From assembly GCF_000243275.1 (NCBI RefSeq), contig NZ_CM001437.1:3404796-3468795 (forward strand): a stretch of 64,000 nucleotides of DNA, given 5' to 3'. The DNA comes from Myroides odoratus DSM 2801 (GTDB lineage Bacteria; Bacteroidota; Bacteroidia; Flavobacteriales; Flavobacteriaceae). This document shows positions 26,200-34,587 of this stretch, piece after piece. The notes below the pieces were generated by a model. That model was not told the DNA's origin. It saw only the letters and a list, made by a program, of their open reading frames with translations, and did not search any database. The stretch's first letter is position 1. Every line of letters begins with the position of its first letter. Position numbers and translations under genes: made by a program.

Positions 26200-26340
26200 A
26201 TGAATTGGAATATTCAACAATTATTTTTAGCTGAGAAACTCTCTCCTGTATATGCGGATATTTTGCGTTCATTTCGCCAATTTTATGTGATTCAGTTGTC
26301 CGATGGTGACGATGTGGAGTTTTATTCGGTAGATCAATGA
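26200..26340 (+). CDS. Small hypothetical protein, 46 aa
   Basis: ATG to TGA frame coding for 46 residues with a balanced, protein-like composition (N-W-N-I-Q-Q-L-F-L-A-E-K-L-S-P-V-Y-A-D). It fills most of the gap between the monooxygenase and the next gene. No family was recognised and no promoter box is clear, so this rests on composition and position. Confidence 0.45.
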   Translation: MNWNIQQLFLAEKLSPVYADILRSFRQFYVIQLSDGDDVEFYSVDQ

Positions 26341-26393
26341 TAGAAGCATTAGAGATATATAAACCAATGAAAAATAAGTAATAGTAGACGATT

Positions 26394-27062
26394 ATGCCTA
26401 TTTATCACGGAAAATTTAGCAATAAAACGGGAACTTATTCGGTTGCTGTACACAATGATTACCGTAATTTTCACTTTCAAATTGGTGTGTTTAAATTCCA
26501 AGGATTCGATTTAGACGCGTTTGAATTGTGCAATCCAGAAGATTTTACAGCAGCGGAGTTGGAACAGTTTGATTTTAGTACGCGTCAGGTTCGAGAAGAA
26601 GTGTACCTAGATTTGACACAGTATCAGTTATCACTTCAAATTCCTCAAATTTTGATTGATAGCCGAACAGAGAAAGAAAAAGAAGTGATAATGGAACTTC
26701 ATTTCGAATTGTTACATCAAGAAGAATACGCTCTTCTTACCTTTCAATTAGACGAGAAGAAGTATGAAGCGAAGCATAGTTTAATGGAATTACTTTTAGA
26801 CGATATACAACGTCAATTTGAAGGAAACTATCGATTTAAGAATTGTTACGGCTGTTTGTATGGCGATTATTCCGTTTATGGACAAGGATTTATGGGACCT
26901 GTTTTGTGTTTCAGAAATCAAAAGGAAGCCTATTTAGAAGTACAAAATAAAAGCGACTATATGAATTTAGACAAGCAGGATGCTACACAGCAAGAACTCT
27001 TCTGCTGCGAGTCGTACGCTTGTAGAGATCGCGTTTTAGGCTATAGAGGAACTGTGTTATGA
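26394..27062 (+). CDS. Hypothetical cytoplasmic protein with C-terminal cysteines
   Basis: A 222-residue protein without signal peptide or membrane spans. The C-terminal third holds several cysteines in C-Y-G-C-L-Y-G-D-Y-S-V-Y-G-Q-G and F-C-C-E-S-Y-A-C-R-D-R, suggesting a metal or structural site. The C-Y-G-C...Y-S-x-Y-G pattern recalls uncharacterised proteins I have seen in other Bacteroidota, but I cannot name a family. A terminator shared with the convergent gene follows. Confidence 0.65.
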   Translation: MPIYHGKFSNKTGTYSVAVHNDYRNFHFQIGVFKFQGFDLDAFELCNPEDFTAAELEQFDFSTRQVREEVYLDLTQYQLSLQIPQILIDSRTEKEKEVIMELHFELLHQEEYALLTFQLDEKKYEAKHSLMELLLDDIQRQFEGNYRFKNCYGCLYGDYSVYGQGFMGPVLCFRNQKEAYLEVQNKSDYMNLDKQDATQQELFCCESYACRDRVLGYRGTVL

Positions 27063-27090
27063 AATATAGTATTGTAGTGCAGATAAAAAA

Positions 27091-27126
27091 ACAGCTCCCT
27101 GTCTAAGAAGGAGCTGTCGTTTTTTT
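27091..27126. terminator. Terminator between convergent genes
   Basis: An 8-bp stem ACAGCTCC/GGAGCTGT with an 11-nt loop and a T run into the end of the convergent gene at 27125. The stem sequence is the same as that of the terminators at 53871 and 57086. Confidence 0.8.
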
Positions 27127-28405
27127 ATACTGCAGTTTGCTCGTGTTTTTTGAGCTGTAATTTATTGCTGATGTATTCGAATACATTTAGTGCTTTATCT
27201 AAGTGTTCTTTGGTATGTGTAGCCATCAAACTCATTCGGATGCGTGAATCTTTCAGGGATACCGCTGGATACATGATGGGATTGGTATAAACGCCATTTT
27301 CAAGTAATAGTTTACCAACTTGGCTATTGACATACACATCTCCGATTTTAACAGGAATAATCGCTGAATCTGTAGCACCAATTTCTAAACCAATGTCAAG
27401 TAATCCTTTTTTGTAGTATTCTACATTACTCCAGAGTTGTTTTTGCCAATGAGGCTCTTCATCAATCAGTTCAATTGCGCGAGTCACTCCAACGATGGCT
27501 GGGGTTGCTGCTGCAGAAAAAGCATATTGCCTCGATTGAAACTGAAGGTAGGAAATTAGATCCGGATTATTCGCTACAAGATAGCCTCCCACATTGGCAA
27601 AGGTTTTACTAAACGTTCCGGTAATAATATCCACTTGATCCAATACATCATGGTATTCCATGGCACCGCGTCCTGTTTTTCCTAATACCCCAATGCCATG
27701 TGCATCATCTACTAATAGCACACCGCCATATTTTTTTGTGAGCTCAAGGATTTCTTTGAGTTTGGCTACATCGCCATCTTGTGAATACACACCGTCAATT
27801 ATGACCATTTTGGTGCGGTAAGTGTGTTGAGAGGAAGCTAAAATACGTTCTAAGGCTTCTGTATTGTTGTGTAAGAATCGCTTGACTGTCGTGCCAGCTA
27901 TTCCTTCATATACACTAGCATGGACCGCCATATCCACAATGGCGATGTCTTCTTTTTTCAACAAGCAAAGTAGAGAGGCACTGTTTGACGTATACCCCGT
28001 GGTATATACGATAGAAGAACCTTTTGGGCGTTTGAAAAAGGTAGAGATTTTATCTTCTAATTCTTTGTGATAATCCATGTAACCACCAATCAAAGGAGAA
28101 GCTCCTGCTCCTGTACCGTATTTCTCTATGCCATCAATTACTGCTTTTTTGATTTCGGGATGCTGGGTAAATCCTAAATAATCGTTGCAAACGAAACTAA
28201 TGTAATCTCCTCTTTTGATGTATCCATCTTCTTCTAATCCAATTTCAGGTCCACAGCCAGAAGTAGCTAGTAAGCGATAGTTCATGAATTCATTGTCACG
28301 AAGGTAGTTGAGATACCCTTCGTGGGCGTTTGCTCTTTGGTAAATGTCTAGGTCGGGGATGTTTTCAAAATCTTTGAAACTCGCTTTAGTAAAGTCTATA
28401 TTCAT
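27125..28405 (-). CDS. Alpha-oxoamine synthase (PLP), SPT/AONS/KBL family
   Basis: A 426-residue PLP enzyme. The catalytic lysine is K267 in T-G-T-F-S-K-T-F-A, the stacking His H162 in V-H-A-S-V-Y, and the PLP aspartate and His lie in D-D-A-H-G-I-G. The family condenses an acyl-CoA with an amino acid (serine palmitoyltransferase, 8-amino-7-oxononanoate synthase, KBL, cysteate acyltransferase of sulfonolipids). The N-terminal extension of about 60 residues fits the sphingolipid/sulfonolipid branch better than biotin synthesis, and no bio genes are nearby; this is an inference. Confidence 0.85.
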   Translation of the reverse strand: MNIDFTKASFKDFENIPDLDIYQRANAHEGYLNYLRDNEFMNYRLLATSGCGPEIGLEEDGYIKRGDYISFVCNDYLGFTQHPEIKKAVIDGIEKYGTGAGASPLIGGYMDYHKELEDKISTFFKRPKGSSIVYTTGYTSNSASLLCLLKKEDIAIVDMAVHASVYEGIAGTTVKRFLHNNTEALERILASSQHTYRTKMVIIDGVYSQDGDVAKLKEILELTKKYGGVLLVDDAHGIGVLGKTGRGAMEYHDVLDQVDIITGTFSKTFANVGGYLVANNPDLISYLQFQSRQYAFSAAATPAIVGVTRAIELIDEEPHWQKQLWSNVEYYKKGLLDIGLEIGATDSAIIPVKIGDVYVNSQVGKLLLENGVYTNPIMYPAVSLKDSRIRMSLMATHTKEHLDKALNVFEYISNKLQLKKHEQTAV

Positions 28406-28976
28406 ACCGTATTTATTAATAGGTTAACATCTATAAAAATAGATTAATTTCCTTAGTTGGAGAAATAATTTTGTCTTTTTAATCGCAATATGAAGGTAAT
28501 GTAACGTGTGAATTGTATTTTATATTGATTTATTGCGATGTCCTGAATAAGGCCTATGTTATCAAAAAAGAGTAATACTCTATTGCGATAGTACAAGATA
28601 AAGGTGCGAAATAAGAAAAAAATTGCGCGTTTGAAGTAATAAATTGATAGAAGGGGTTGTTTTATGCTGATATCGTTGGGTGTAGTACGGTTTCTTTTGT
28701 GATTTATTTTACTTGTTTTAGCTGTAAAATGAGAAATTTAACCCTTTTTTTTGATTTTTTTGTTCGCTCCTAATGATTTCTCTTTCTGATTAATAGCATG
28801 AAACTATATTGTTAAATAGTTAATGTTAAGTGAATATTGTTTGAAAGTTGTTAGTATCTCGTTTAATTTGGTGTATACTTTTTAGTGTTACGGGGTATAC
28901 ACTGAAGAATGTTTTTTATCAACTATTATTTTGCCTTACTAACAAAATAAAAATTGAAAATAAAACAGGTAGTATT
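28406..28976. other. AT-rich divergent intergenic region
   Basis: A 570-bp gap between divergent genes at 28405 and 28977. It is very AT-rich and has several short ORFs without coding character. TAATTTTG at about 28466 fits a -7 box on the plus strand but is 500 bp from the next gene. Confidence 0.4.
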
Positions 28977-29438
28977 ATGAAAAAGAGTATCATTGCAGGA
29001 GCATTTGCGCTACTAACTTCTTTAGCAGGTGCACAAACAAAGATTAGCAGTACGAGTATTGGTGTTAATTTAGGAGGGGTCGTATCCTTAGTGTATGACG
29101 ATGCTTCCGTTCTAGGACTAAGAGATAGTCAGTGGAAACAAATCAGAGCGTATCAACGGGATTATGAAAATCAATATAGCCATTGGGCGAGTTCTAGTCG
29201 CTATAATGAGTCAGAACTCAATCGAAAAAGAGATCAGCTATATCGAGAAGTACGAATCAAAATAGGAGATATCCTGACCATTGAACAACAAGAGAAATGG
29301 AATGACAACGTGTATGTGTATACCCATTACCATCCATATGATCACAAAAAAGACCACCATTACCACAAGAGTAACAAGTACAAAAACAAACACAAACACA
29401 AGAAAAAAAATAAACACAAACACGACGATTGTGATTAG
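28977..29438 (+). CDS. Secreted Spy/CpxP-like protein with His/Lys-rich tail
   Basis: A 153-residue protein with a signal peptide (cleavage after L-A-G-A-Q). The middle helical part has W-K-Q-I-R-A-Y-Q and L-T-I-E-Q-Q-E-K-W-N, which resembles the L-T-x-x-Q motif of Spy/CpxP periplasmic chaperones. The last 35 residues are nearly all His and Lys (K-N-K-H-K-H-K-K-K-N-K-H-K-H) ending D-D-C-D, a probable metal- or polyanion-binding tail. The ATG at 28977 begins a clear signal peptide; the longer frame adds 43 unsupported residues. Confidence 0.75.
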   Translation: MKKSIIAGAFALLTSLAGAQTKISSTSIGVNLGGVVSLVYDDASVLGLRDSQWKQIRAYQRDYENQYSHWASSSRYNESELNRKRDQLYREVRIKIGDILTIEQQEKWNDNVYVYTHYHPYDHKKDHHYHKSNKYKNKHKHKKKNKHKHDDCD

Positions 29439-29445
29439 TACTAGG

Positions 29446-29469
29446 AAAACGCCAATTAGGCGTTTTTTT
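29446..29469 (+). terminator. Rho-independent terminator
   Basis: Stem AAAACGCC/GGCGTTTT with loop AATTA and a T run, directly after the His/Lys-rich protein gene. Confidence 0.85.
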
Positions 29470-29606
29470 AAGTAATTAGTATTGTAATACCTATTGTACA
29501 CCTTTTTTTGCTGTTTCAAAGCCTTTGCTGTTACGAACAATACTTCTTTGTCGTAATATCCCTTTTTTATTCGTTAATCGATACTACTGTGCGAGGGAGG
29601 TACTTT

Positions 29607-29614
29607 TATATTTG
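29607..29614 (+). promoter_or_regulatory. Bacteroidota -7 box before candidate ncRNA
   Basis: TATATTTG (TAnnTTTG) in a gap without protein genes. A transcript starting about 7 bp later would run through the structured element 29694-29794 to the terminator at 29879-29908. No convincing -33 motif. Confidence 0.45.
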
Positions 29615-29620
29615 TTAAAA

Positions 29621-29908
29621 TAACAGCGATAGGATATTGCAATTGCTCTATCATCCCGTGTTATTTTACCAGGTAACAGGAAGAAATAGAATAAATAAAG
29701 CCACACAAAAGATAAGAGAGTTAGTGGGGACTACTATACTAAAGGAGTTTAGTGTAAGCTTATCTTTATGGCTTAACGGCCAAGTGGCTTTATTATTTAA
29801 ATAAAAGAACAAAACAACAAGACAATTTTTTTAGTATAATCCTACTGTAGGATTTAAAATGAAACAGAAAATCCCTTCAAAAAGCACTCAAAACAACGAG
29901 TGCTTTTT
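29621..29908 (+). ncRNA. Candidate structured non-coding RNA
   Basis: No coding frame is credible here. The centre holds nested perfect helices: an 11-bp outer stem (29694-29704 with 29784-29794), a 9-bp middle stem (29708-29716 with 29759-29767), a 9-bp inner stem with GGAG loop (29735-29743 with 29748-29756, one G-U pair) and a side hairpin TGGC/GCCA (29769-29772 with 29779-29782). A short palindrome (29838-29854) and a strong terminator (29879-29908) follow, and a TAnnTTTG box precedes. I do not recognise tmRNA, RNase P, SRP or 6S RNA. Exact ends are inferred. Confidence 0.6.
29879..29908 (+). terminator. Terminator of the candidate ncRNA
   Basis: An 11-bp perfect stem AAAAAGCACTC/GAGTGCTTTTT with an 8-nt loop. 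No protein gene precedes it within 400 bp, so it supports a non-coding transcript. Confidence 0.8.
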
Positions 29909-30309
29909 GCATTGCACGATTTTAATGTAAACGTATTATAGATTTTAGGTAAAATAAGAAAAGATATTGCGCTTAGGTTTCAACCTAAATACAACATCGT
30001 ATAAACAGACGAGGGGGGATGTTATTTCTTGGTTCTATTTTAATTTTATTTACATTTTTTTTGTTAAAAATATTGAACGTTGTTTAGTGTGAATAATGTT
30101 TAATTTATATTTGTAACATAAAATTGATTTTTTGTTTCTATTTTATTGGATAATTTGATTTTAATTTACATAATGTTTTATGTTAATATGCGTGTATGTA
30201 TAGTTTAAATTCAGTTTTATATCCTAGTATTATTTCAATTTTACTTTGTTTTGTTTTTTCAAATTAAAGCCTAAAAACAAGGGTTTAACGATGAAAGAAA
30301 GACAGTATT
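29909..30309. other. AT-rich leader of the AraC regulator
   Basis: No gene is visible. A 7-2-7 inverted repeat TTAGGTT-TC-AACCTAA at 29973-29988 is the only clear symmetry and could be an operator, possibly for the downstream AraC-type regulator (inference). Confidence 0.4.
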
Positions 30310-31185
30310 ATGAAAATACCTTTAGAGCCGTTTATGCATCGGTCCTCTAGTAGACTTTATATAAATAGTGAAAATTTAGATAAAGTCTTGGAGCTAAGAA
30401 AAGATTTTATTTTTACCCCTCATGAGCTTAGTTTTTTTAGTATTCATTTGTTTACTGAAGGAGAAGGTATTTTAGATGTTGACTTTAGTCCAATAAAGGT
30501 AGTCGAAAAAGAAGTTTTAGTCCTTTTTAAAAATCAAGTGGTGGAGTGGAAAGAGCCCTTGAACTACAAGGCAAAGATTTTAATTTTTACAGAGGATTTT
30601 TTTTGTATTGATGAAATGCACTTTCAGTTTTTTTATACTTCAACTATATTCAAGCACTTAGGGAAATGTAAAAGTATTGCGATACACAACCATTTTGACG
30701 AACTAGTCTTGTTGTTTGATATCATAAACCAAGAATTAGAAAAGCCCTATTATCCTAAACAGCAATATGTGCTGAATAATTATTTGTTTAATATTTTGAT
30801 TTTTTTGGAACGCGCATTGAATCAAAATGCCGTGGAAGAAAAGTTGACCGTGTCCCATGAGAAATTGATTGTTGCTAAATTTAAAGATTTAGTCAATCGA
30901 AAACTGAATAAGAGTTACAGTGTCAAGATGTATGCAGAAGAGTTGAATTTGGGATTGAGAACCATTGAATATGCCTTTCAAAAAATTGAAAATACGACCC
31001 CTTATAAGTGGATTTGTAAGCGGATGGTTATGGAAATCAGTAGGTGTTTGTTGTATAAAGATCTTCCTGTCAATGTTATTTCGTATCAATTGGGTTTTAA
31101 AGAAGCCAATCATTTATCTGTTTTTTTTAAAAAGCAAACGGGGTTTACTCCATTGGAGTATAAAAGCAAGTATTCCAAAGAGTAG
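30310..31185 (+). CDS. AraC-family transcriptional regulator
   Basis: A 291-residue regulator with an N-terminal cupin-like sensing region and a C-terminal AraC double HTH: K-M-Y-A-E-E-L-N-L-G-L-R-T-I-E-Y-A-F in the first helix pair and V-I-S-Y-Q-L-G-F-K-E-A-N-H-L-S-V-F-F-K-K-Q-T-G-F-T-P-L, the family signature, in the second. Ligand and targets are unknown. It converges with the redox operon at 31250. Confidence 0.9.
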   Translation: MKIPLEPFMHRSSSRLYINSENLDKVLELRKDFIFTPHELSFFSIHLFTEGEGILDVDFSPIKVVEKEVLVLFKNQVVEWKEPLNYKAKILIFTEDFFCIDEMHFQFFYTSTIFKHLGKCKSIAIHNHFDELVLLFDIINQELEKPYYPKQQYVLNNYLFNILIFLERALNQNAVEEKLTVSHEKLIVAKFKDLVNRKLNKSYSVKMYAEELNLGLRTIEYAFQKIENTTPYKWICKRMVMEISRCLLYKDLPVNVISYQLGFKEANHLSVFFKKQTGFTPLEYKSKYSKE

Positions 31186-31206
31186 AGATTTACTAGGACC
31201 ATATAA

Positions 31207-31240
31207 AATAAGCCTATTCTCATAAAAAAATAGGCTTATT
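31207..31240. terminator. Terminator between AraC gene and ferredoxin operon
   Basis: A 10-bp perfect stem AATAAGCCTA/TAGGCTTATT with a 14-nt loop between convergent genes; T-rich sequence follows on the minus strand. Confidence 0.7.
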
Positions 31241-31249
31241 ACTTGGCAT

Positions 31250-31600
31250 TTATTGCTGTTGTAAAAAAGAAAAACGCTGTAGTAAAACTTCCTCACTTTC
31301 TTCGTGATCTGGATCGTCAATGCAACAATCTACAGGACAAACTGCAGCACATTGTGGTTCTCCAAAGTGACCTTTACATTCGGTACATTTACCTGGAACG
31401 ATATAGTAGATATCATCTGCTATACTATCTTGGAATTCATCTGCATCAATTTCCGTTCCATCGGGTAATATTATATTTCCTTTCAGTACAGTTCCTTCTT
31501 TGTATCTCCAGTCATCTGATCCTTCGTATATTGCGTTATTTGGGCATTCTGGTTCACAGGCCCCGCAATTGATACATTGGTCCGTTATCATGGTTGCCAT
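31250..31600 (-). CDS. 2[4Fe-4S] dicluster ferredoxin
   Basis: A 116-residue ferredoxin. The first cluster motif is C-I-N-C-G-A-C-E-P-E-C-P, the second C-T-E-C-K-G-H-F-G-E-P-Q-C-A-A-V-C-P, with the insertion typical of YfhL/FdxA-like dicluster ferredoxins. It carries electrons between redox enzymes in the cytoplasm. The real start is ATG 31600, right before M-I-T-D-Q-C; the longer frame runs into the upstream gene. It is four bases after the FMN reductase stop and is the last gene of the SOD operon. Confidence 0.93.
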   Translation of the reverse strand: MATMITDQCINCGACEPECPNNAIYEGSDDWRYKEGTVLKGNIILPDGTEIDADEFQDSIADDIYYIVPGKCTECKGHFGEPQCAAVCPVDCCIDDPDHEESEEVLLQRFSFLQQQ

Positions 31601-31604
31601 ACTG

Positions 31605-32141
31605 CTATTGTTTTTTAGTGATGAGCTGTAAAAGGGTACGGAAGCGTTCTTGGTATTTTGGATTGATGGAACCATTTTCCGTATAGAGTTCACTTCGTTG
31701 AATGGCTACGCTATAAGGAGCAGGCCATGCTCTTAATGCTTTTGCAACGGCATCCATGGCATTGATTCCTTGCATCGCTTGAACACCATCTGCCCAGCAT
31801 ACCAAGCCCACTGTTTTTCCTGTTAAATACGGATTGGGCGATTTGGCACTGATTTCCAGCCAATCGAAGCAATTTTTCATTGCTCCCGTCATACTACCGT
31901 GATAAAGAGGCGTAAGCCAAAGGTGAATATCTGCTTCGCGAAACTGCAAATTCATTAGTTCTACTGCATTGGGTGTTCGCGTGGATGTAATATCAAAAAG
32001 AGGAATGCCAGATTCGGCTATTTTAAATACCGAAGTTTCGATTCCAAGGGTTGTGAGTTCATCACTTAAATATTGAGATAAGCGCTCAGAAGTAGAGTCT
32101 GCTCTTCGTTCCAAGGCGCCTGTAAAAATGAGGACTTTCAT
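31605..32141 (-). CDS. NAD(P)H-dependent FMN reductase
   Basis: A 178-residue flavodoxin-fold protein of the NADPH-dependent FMN reductase family. The FMN phosphate loop is G-A-L-E-R-R-A-D-S-T-S-E-R-L, and the middle motif W-L-T-P-L-Y-H-G-S-M-T-G-A-M-K-N binds the flavin ring. Such enzymes reduce FMN or quinones. The gene lies 11 bp after the DUF2480 gene and four bases before the ferredoxin gene, so the product may work with the ferredoxin in the same oxidative-stress response. Confidence 0.88.
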   Translation of the reverse strand: MKVLIFTGALERRADSTSERLSQYLSDELTTLGIETSVFKIAESGIPLFDITSTRTPNAVELMNLQFREADIHLWLTPLYHGSMTGAMKNCFDWLEISAKSPNPYLTGKTVGLVCWADGVQAMQGINAMDAVAKALRAWPAPYSVAIQRSELYTENGSINPKYQERFRTLLQLITKKQ

Positions 32142-32152
32142 GAGTTGAGGTA

Positions 32153-32650
32153 TTATTTAAAAATTACTTTGGGCATTCCAATTTCCCCATAGAGTAGTGA
32201 TTTTACAAGGGGTTTTAATTTTTTGGATGCTACCATATAAAGAGAAGGGGGGACTTCTGGATTAGCTCGTACCACTACTTTTTGGTTGTGATACTCTGTC
32301 GTGTCTGCCTGTTGTACGTTAGATTCCCATAATTCAAGTTTAAGAGCATCGGGTGTACAAAATTTAAAAACAGTTGTCTCACTGTATAATTTATCAGCAA
32401 TAACCATATAGACCCATTGTGGAATAATCGCATCAACAGAGCAATAAACAGCTACTGCTTTATCGCGATAACAAGAAAAATCAACCTGAGCAACGGCAGT
32501 TCTAAATTCTTTTTCTTTGATAATCATTTCCATATAAAGCAGCGGTTTAAGGTCAAATCCAACTACTTCAATAGTGGGTTCATACGTCATGAGGTCGAAA
32601 GCAATGATGCCTGTAGCGGCTACTTTATTTACGATTGTATCTGTTGCCAT
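32153..32650 (-). CDS. DUF2480 family protein
   Basis: A 165-residue protein matching DUF2480, a family found mostly in Bacteroidota: I-V-N-K-V-A-A-T-G-I-I-A-F-D-L near the start, V-Y-C-S-V-D-A-I-I-P-Q-W-V-Y-M in the middle. No biochemical role is established. Its place between SOD and FMN reductase in a SufR-like-controlled operon suggests a link to oxidative stress or Fe-S metabolism (inference). Confidence 0.8.
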   Translation of the reverse strand: MATDTIVNKVAATGIIAFDLMTYEPTIEVVGFDLKPLLYMEMIIKEKEFRTAVAQVDFSCYRDKAVAVYCSVDAIIPQWVYMVIADKLYSETTVFKFCTPDALKLELWESNVQQADTTEYHNQKVVVRANPEVPPSLYMVASKKLKPLVKSLLYGEIGMPKVIFK

Positions 32651-32704
32651 GGGAATTGAGATTAAGAAGTAGCCTTGCGTATGACCACAAGGCTACTGGT
32701 GTTA

Positions 32705-33328
32705 TTATAGATTTGCAAGTGCTGTAAGGTAGTGTTGCTCAACAAGCGACCAGTCCAATACAGACCAAAAAGCATCTAGATAATCTGCTCTTTTATTTTG
32801 GTATTTAAGGTAGTACGCATGTTCCCATACATCAACACCTAAAATAGGATATCCTTGGTTTGCCCCGTTGGTATCCATCAAGGGATTGTCTTGATTTGGC
32901 GTTCCGGTAACCGCTAAGGTACCATCTGCTTTTACAAATAACCACGCCCATCCTGAACCGAATTGACCTAATCCTACTTTTTTAATTTCTTCTTTTAGAT
33001 TTTCTAGACTTCCAAATGTTTGTCCAATAGCCTCTGCTAGTTTTCCTTTTGGCGCTAGTTGAGCAGTAGGAGATAGAATACTCCAGAACAAGGTATGGTT
33101 GAAATGACCTCCTCCGTTGTTTCTCACTGCTGGAGCATACGTACTGATGTTTCCTAAGATTTCTTCGATGCTCTTATTTTCATTTGGTGTTCCTGCTAAT
33201 GCATTATTTAAATTGTCCACATATGCTTGGTGATGCTTACTGTGGTGAATCGTCATTGTTTCTTGATCAAAATGTGGCTCTAATGCATCGTATGCATAAG
33301 CAAGAGCCGGTAAATTAAAATTACTCAT
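32705..33328 (-). CDS. sodA: Superoxide dismutase, Mn-type
   Basis: A 207-residue Fe/Mn superoxide dismutase converting superoxide to oxygen and hydrogen peroxide. Metal ligands are H28, H78 (G-G-H-F-N-H-T-L-F-W), D166 and H170 (D-V-W-E-H-A-Y-Y). Gly-Gly before H75 and Gln146 in N-Q-D-N-P are hallmarks of the manganese form, although cambialistic use is common in Bacteroidota. No signal peptide, so cytoplasmic. It heads the operon with DUF2480, FMN reductase and ferredoxin, and a 15-bp perfect inverted repeat overlaps its -33 region. Confidence 0.95.
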   Translation of the reverse strand: MSNFNLPALAYAYDALEPHFDQETMTIHHSKHHQAYVDNLNNALAGTPNENKSIEEILGNISTYAPAVRNNGGGHFNHTLFWSILSPTAQLAPKGKLAEAIGQTFGSLENLKEEIKKVGLGQFGSGWAWLFVKADGTLAVTGTPNQDNPLMDTNGANQGYPILGVDVWEHAYYLKYQNKRADYLDAFWSVLDWSLVEQHYLTALANL

Positions 33329-33356
33329 GGTTTGTGTTTTGAATTAAACGCTAGAA

Positions 33357-33386
33357 CAAAAGTAGTAGTAATTTTTAATTAAACAA
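33357..33386 (-). promoter_or_regulatory. sodA operon promoter
   Basis: On the minus strand TTG (33386-33384) and TACTTTTG (33364-33357) are 19 bp apart, a good match to the Bacteroidota -33/-7 consensus, 29 bp before the sodA start. The -33 element lies inside the left arm of the inverted repeat. Confidence 0.7.
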
Positions 33387-33408
33387 GTTTTTGCTTGTTT
33401 AATTAAAA
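33373..33408. promoter_or_regulatory. 15-bp perfect inverted repeat, candidate operator
   Basis: TTTTAATTAAACAAG and its exact complement, separated by TTTTTG, cover the -33 region of sodA and lie 114 bp from the divergent regulator. Placement and size fit a dimeric repressor site, most simply for the SufR-like protein at 33522. A role as a transcript hairpin is less likely because it lies upstream of the start site. Confidence 0.65.
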
Positions 33409-33481
33409 GTAAAAATGATTGAGTTAATCTTCGGTAATTCAATTCATATAGGGGATCTGTACGTTACTAGAAAAAAAAGAA

Positions 33482-33489
33482 TACCTTTG
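33482..33489 (+). promoter_or_regulatory. Bacteroidota -7 box, SufR-like gene
   Basis: TACCTTTG matches TAnnTTTG, 32 bp before the regulator ATG at 33522. Confidence 0.55.
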
Positions 33490-33521
33490 TTCGTGTAATA
33501 AAACAATATTTTATTTGGTAA

Positions 33522-34157
33522 ATGAAAAAGAGTTCAACAGACCGAATTTTGATGCAATTGAAAATGCGAGGGGAAGTGATAGCCGCTGATCTTGCGGATC
33601 AATTGGAAATTACAAAAGAAGGCGCCCGCTTGCAACTGCAGAAACTTTTGAAAGAAGGCTTGGTATCCGCTGTGTTTAAAAGTGAGGGTGTTGGGCGACC
33701 AATTGCATACTATAGCCTTACAGATCAAGGGTTAGCTAAATTTCCTGATACGCATGCTCAGGTTACAGTTGAAATGATTGAGGCGGTAAGAAAACTCTTT
33801 GGGGAGAATGCGTTGGATTTATTGATTGCGGATCGAGAAAAGAAAGTGTACCAACACTATGAAACGGTGATCGGTCAGCCAAATTCGATAGAGGAAGTAC
33901 TAAATCGTTTGGTAAAGATACGAACGCAAGAAGGGTATATGGCTGAATGGCAAAAGGAAGAAGACGGGAGCTATATTTTTATTGAAAATCATTGCCCTAT
34001 TTGTGCGGCCGCAACCGTGTGTCAAGGGTTTTGCCGCAGTGAGTTGAACAACTTTAGACAATTAATGGGAAGCGATTTTCAGGTCGAACGCATTCAATAT
34101 ATCATTTCAGGTGCTCATCGTTGTACATATCGAATTACAAAAAAAGAACTGGAGTAG
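33522..34157 (+). CDS. SufR-like Fe-S-responsive transcriptional regulator
   Basis: A 211-residue regulator: N-terminal winged HTH (residues about 8-65, A-D-L-A-D-Q-L-E-I-T-K-E-G-A-R), a dimerisation helix and a C-terminal cysteine domain with C158, C161, C167, C171 and C201. C158-x12-C171 plus a late cysteine in H-R-C-T-Y-R-I is the arrangement of the SufR family, where a [4Fe-4S] cluster controls repression of Fe-S assembly genes. Here it is divergent from a sodA-ferredoxin operon, not suf genes, so it probably couples cluster damage to the superoxide response (inference). Confidence 0.82.
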   Translation: MKKSSTDRILMQLKMRGEVIAADLADQLEITKEGARLQLQKLLKEGLVSAVFKSEGVGRPIAYYSLTDQGLAKFPDTHAQVTVEMIEAVRKLFGENALDLLIADREKKVYQHYETVIGQPNSIEEVLNRLVKIRTQEGYMAEWQKEEDGSYIFIENHCPICAAATVCQGFCRSELNNFRQLMGSDFQVERIQYIISGAHRCTYRITKKELE

Positions 34158-34271
34158 GGAGAAAGAAGTAAAAGGAGGGACTACATCAAGGCAAGTGTTG
34201 AAACAAGCCTAACTAACCTTATAGCATACTGGAAATAAATATAAAATGACGGTTTTTAACTCGTCGCGAAG

Positions 34272-34308
34272 GAGTTATCTAGCACAAACTAGGTAGCTCT
34301 TTTTTTTT
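34272..34308 (+). terminator. Terminator downstream of SufR-like gene
   Basis: Stem GAGTTATCTAG/CTAGGTAGCTC with two wobble pairs, a 6-nt loop and a nine-T run, about 115 bp after the regulator stop. Confidence 0.8.
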
Positions 34309-34551
34309 GTGGATTAGGTTTCAAGTGCGAGCATAATACATCAAAAAAAGAAGTGTATAAAAACTGTATTATTTGTTAAAATAAGTAAAAAAATAATGAA
34401 TCTATAAAATTATTGTTCAACTAATTTAAAATGTTTTGTGTGTGATATTCATTGACTTTTTGTGTATTTATTGTGATTGTTTTATTTTGTAAAGGGATTA
34501 GTGTTTTAATATTAGTGATATTTCAACTTTTTAATATATAGTTTTGTTTTG

Positions 34552-34559
34552 TACATTTG
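34552..34559 (+). promoter_or_regulatory. Bacteroidota -7 box before lipoprotein pseudogene
   Basis: TACATTTG matches TAnnTTTG, 36 bp before an ATG at 34588, where a decayed lipoprotein reading frame begins. Confidence 0.45.
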
Positions 34560-34587
34560 CGAAAAAATAGTTAAATATATAAAAAAC

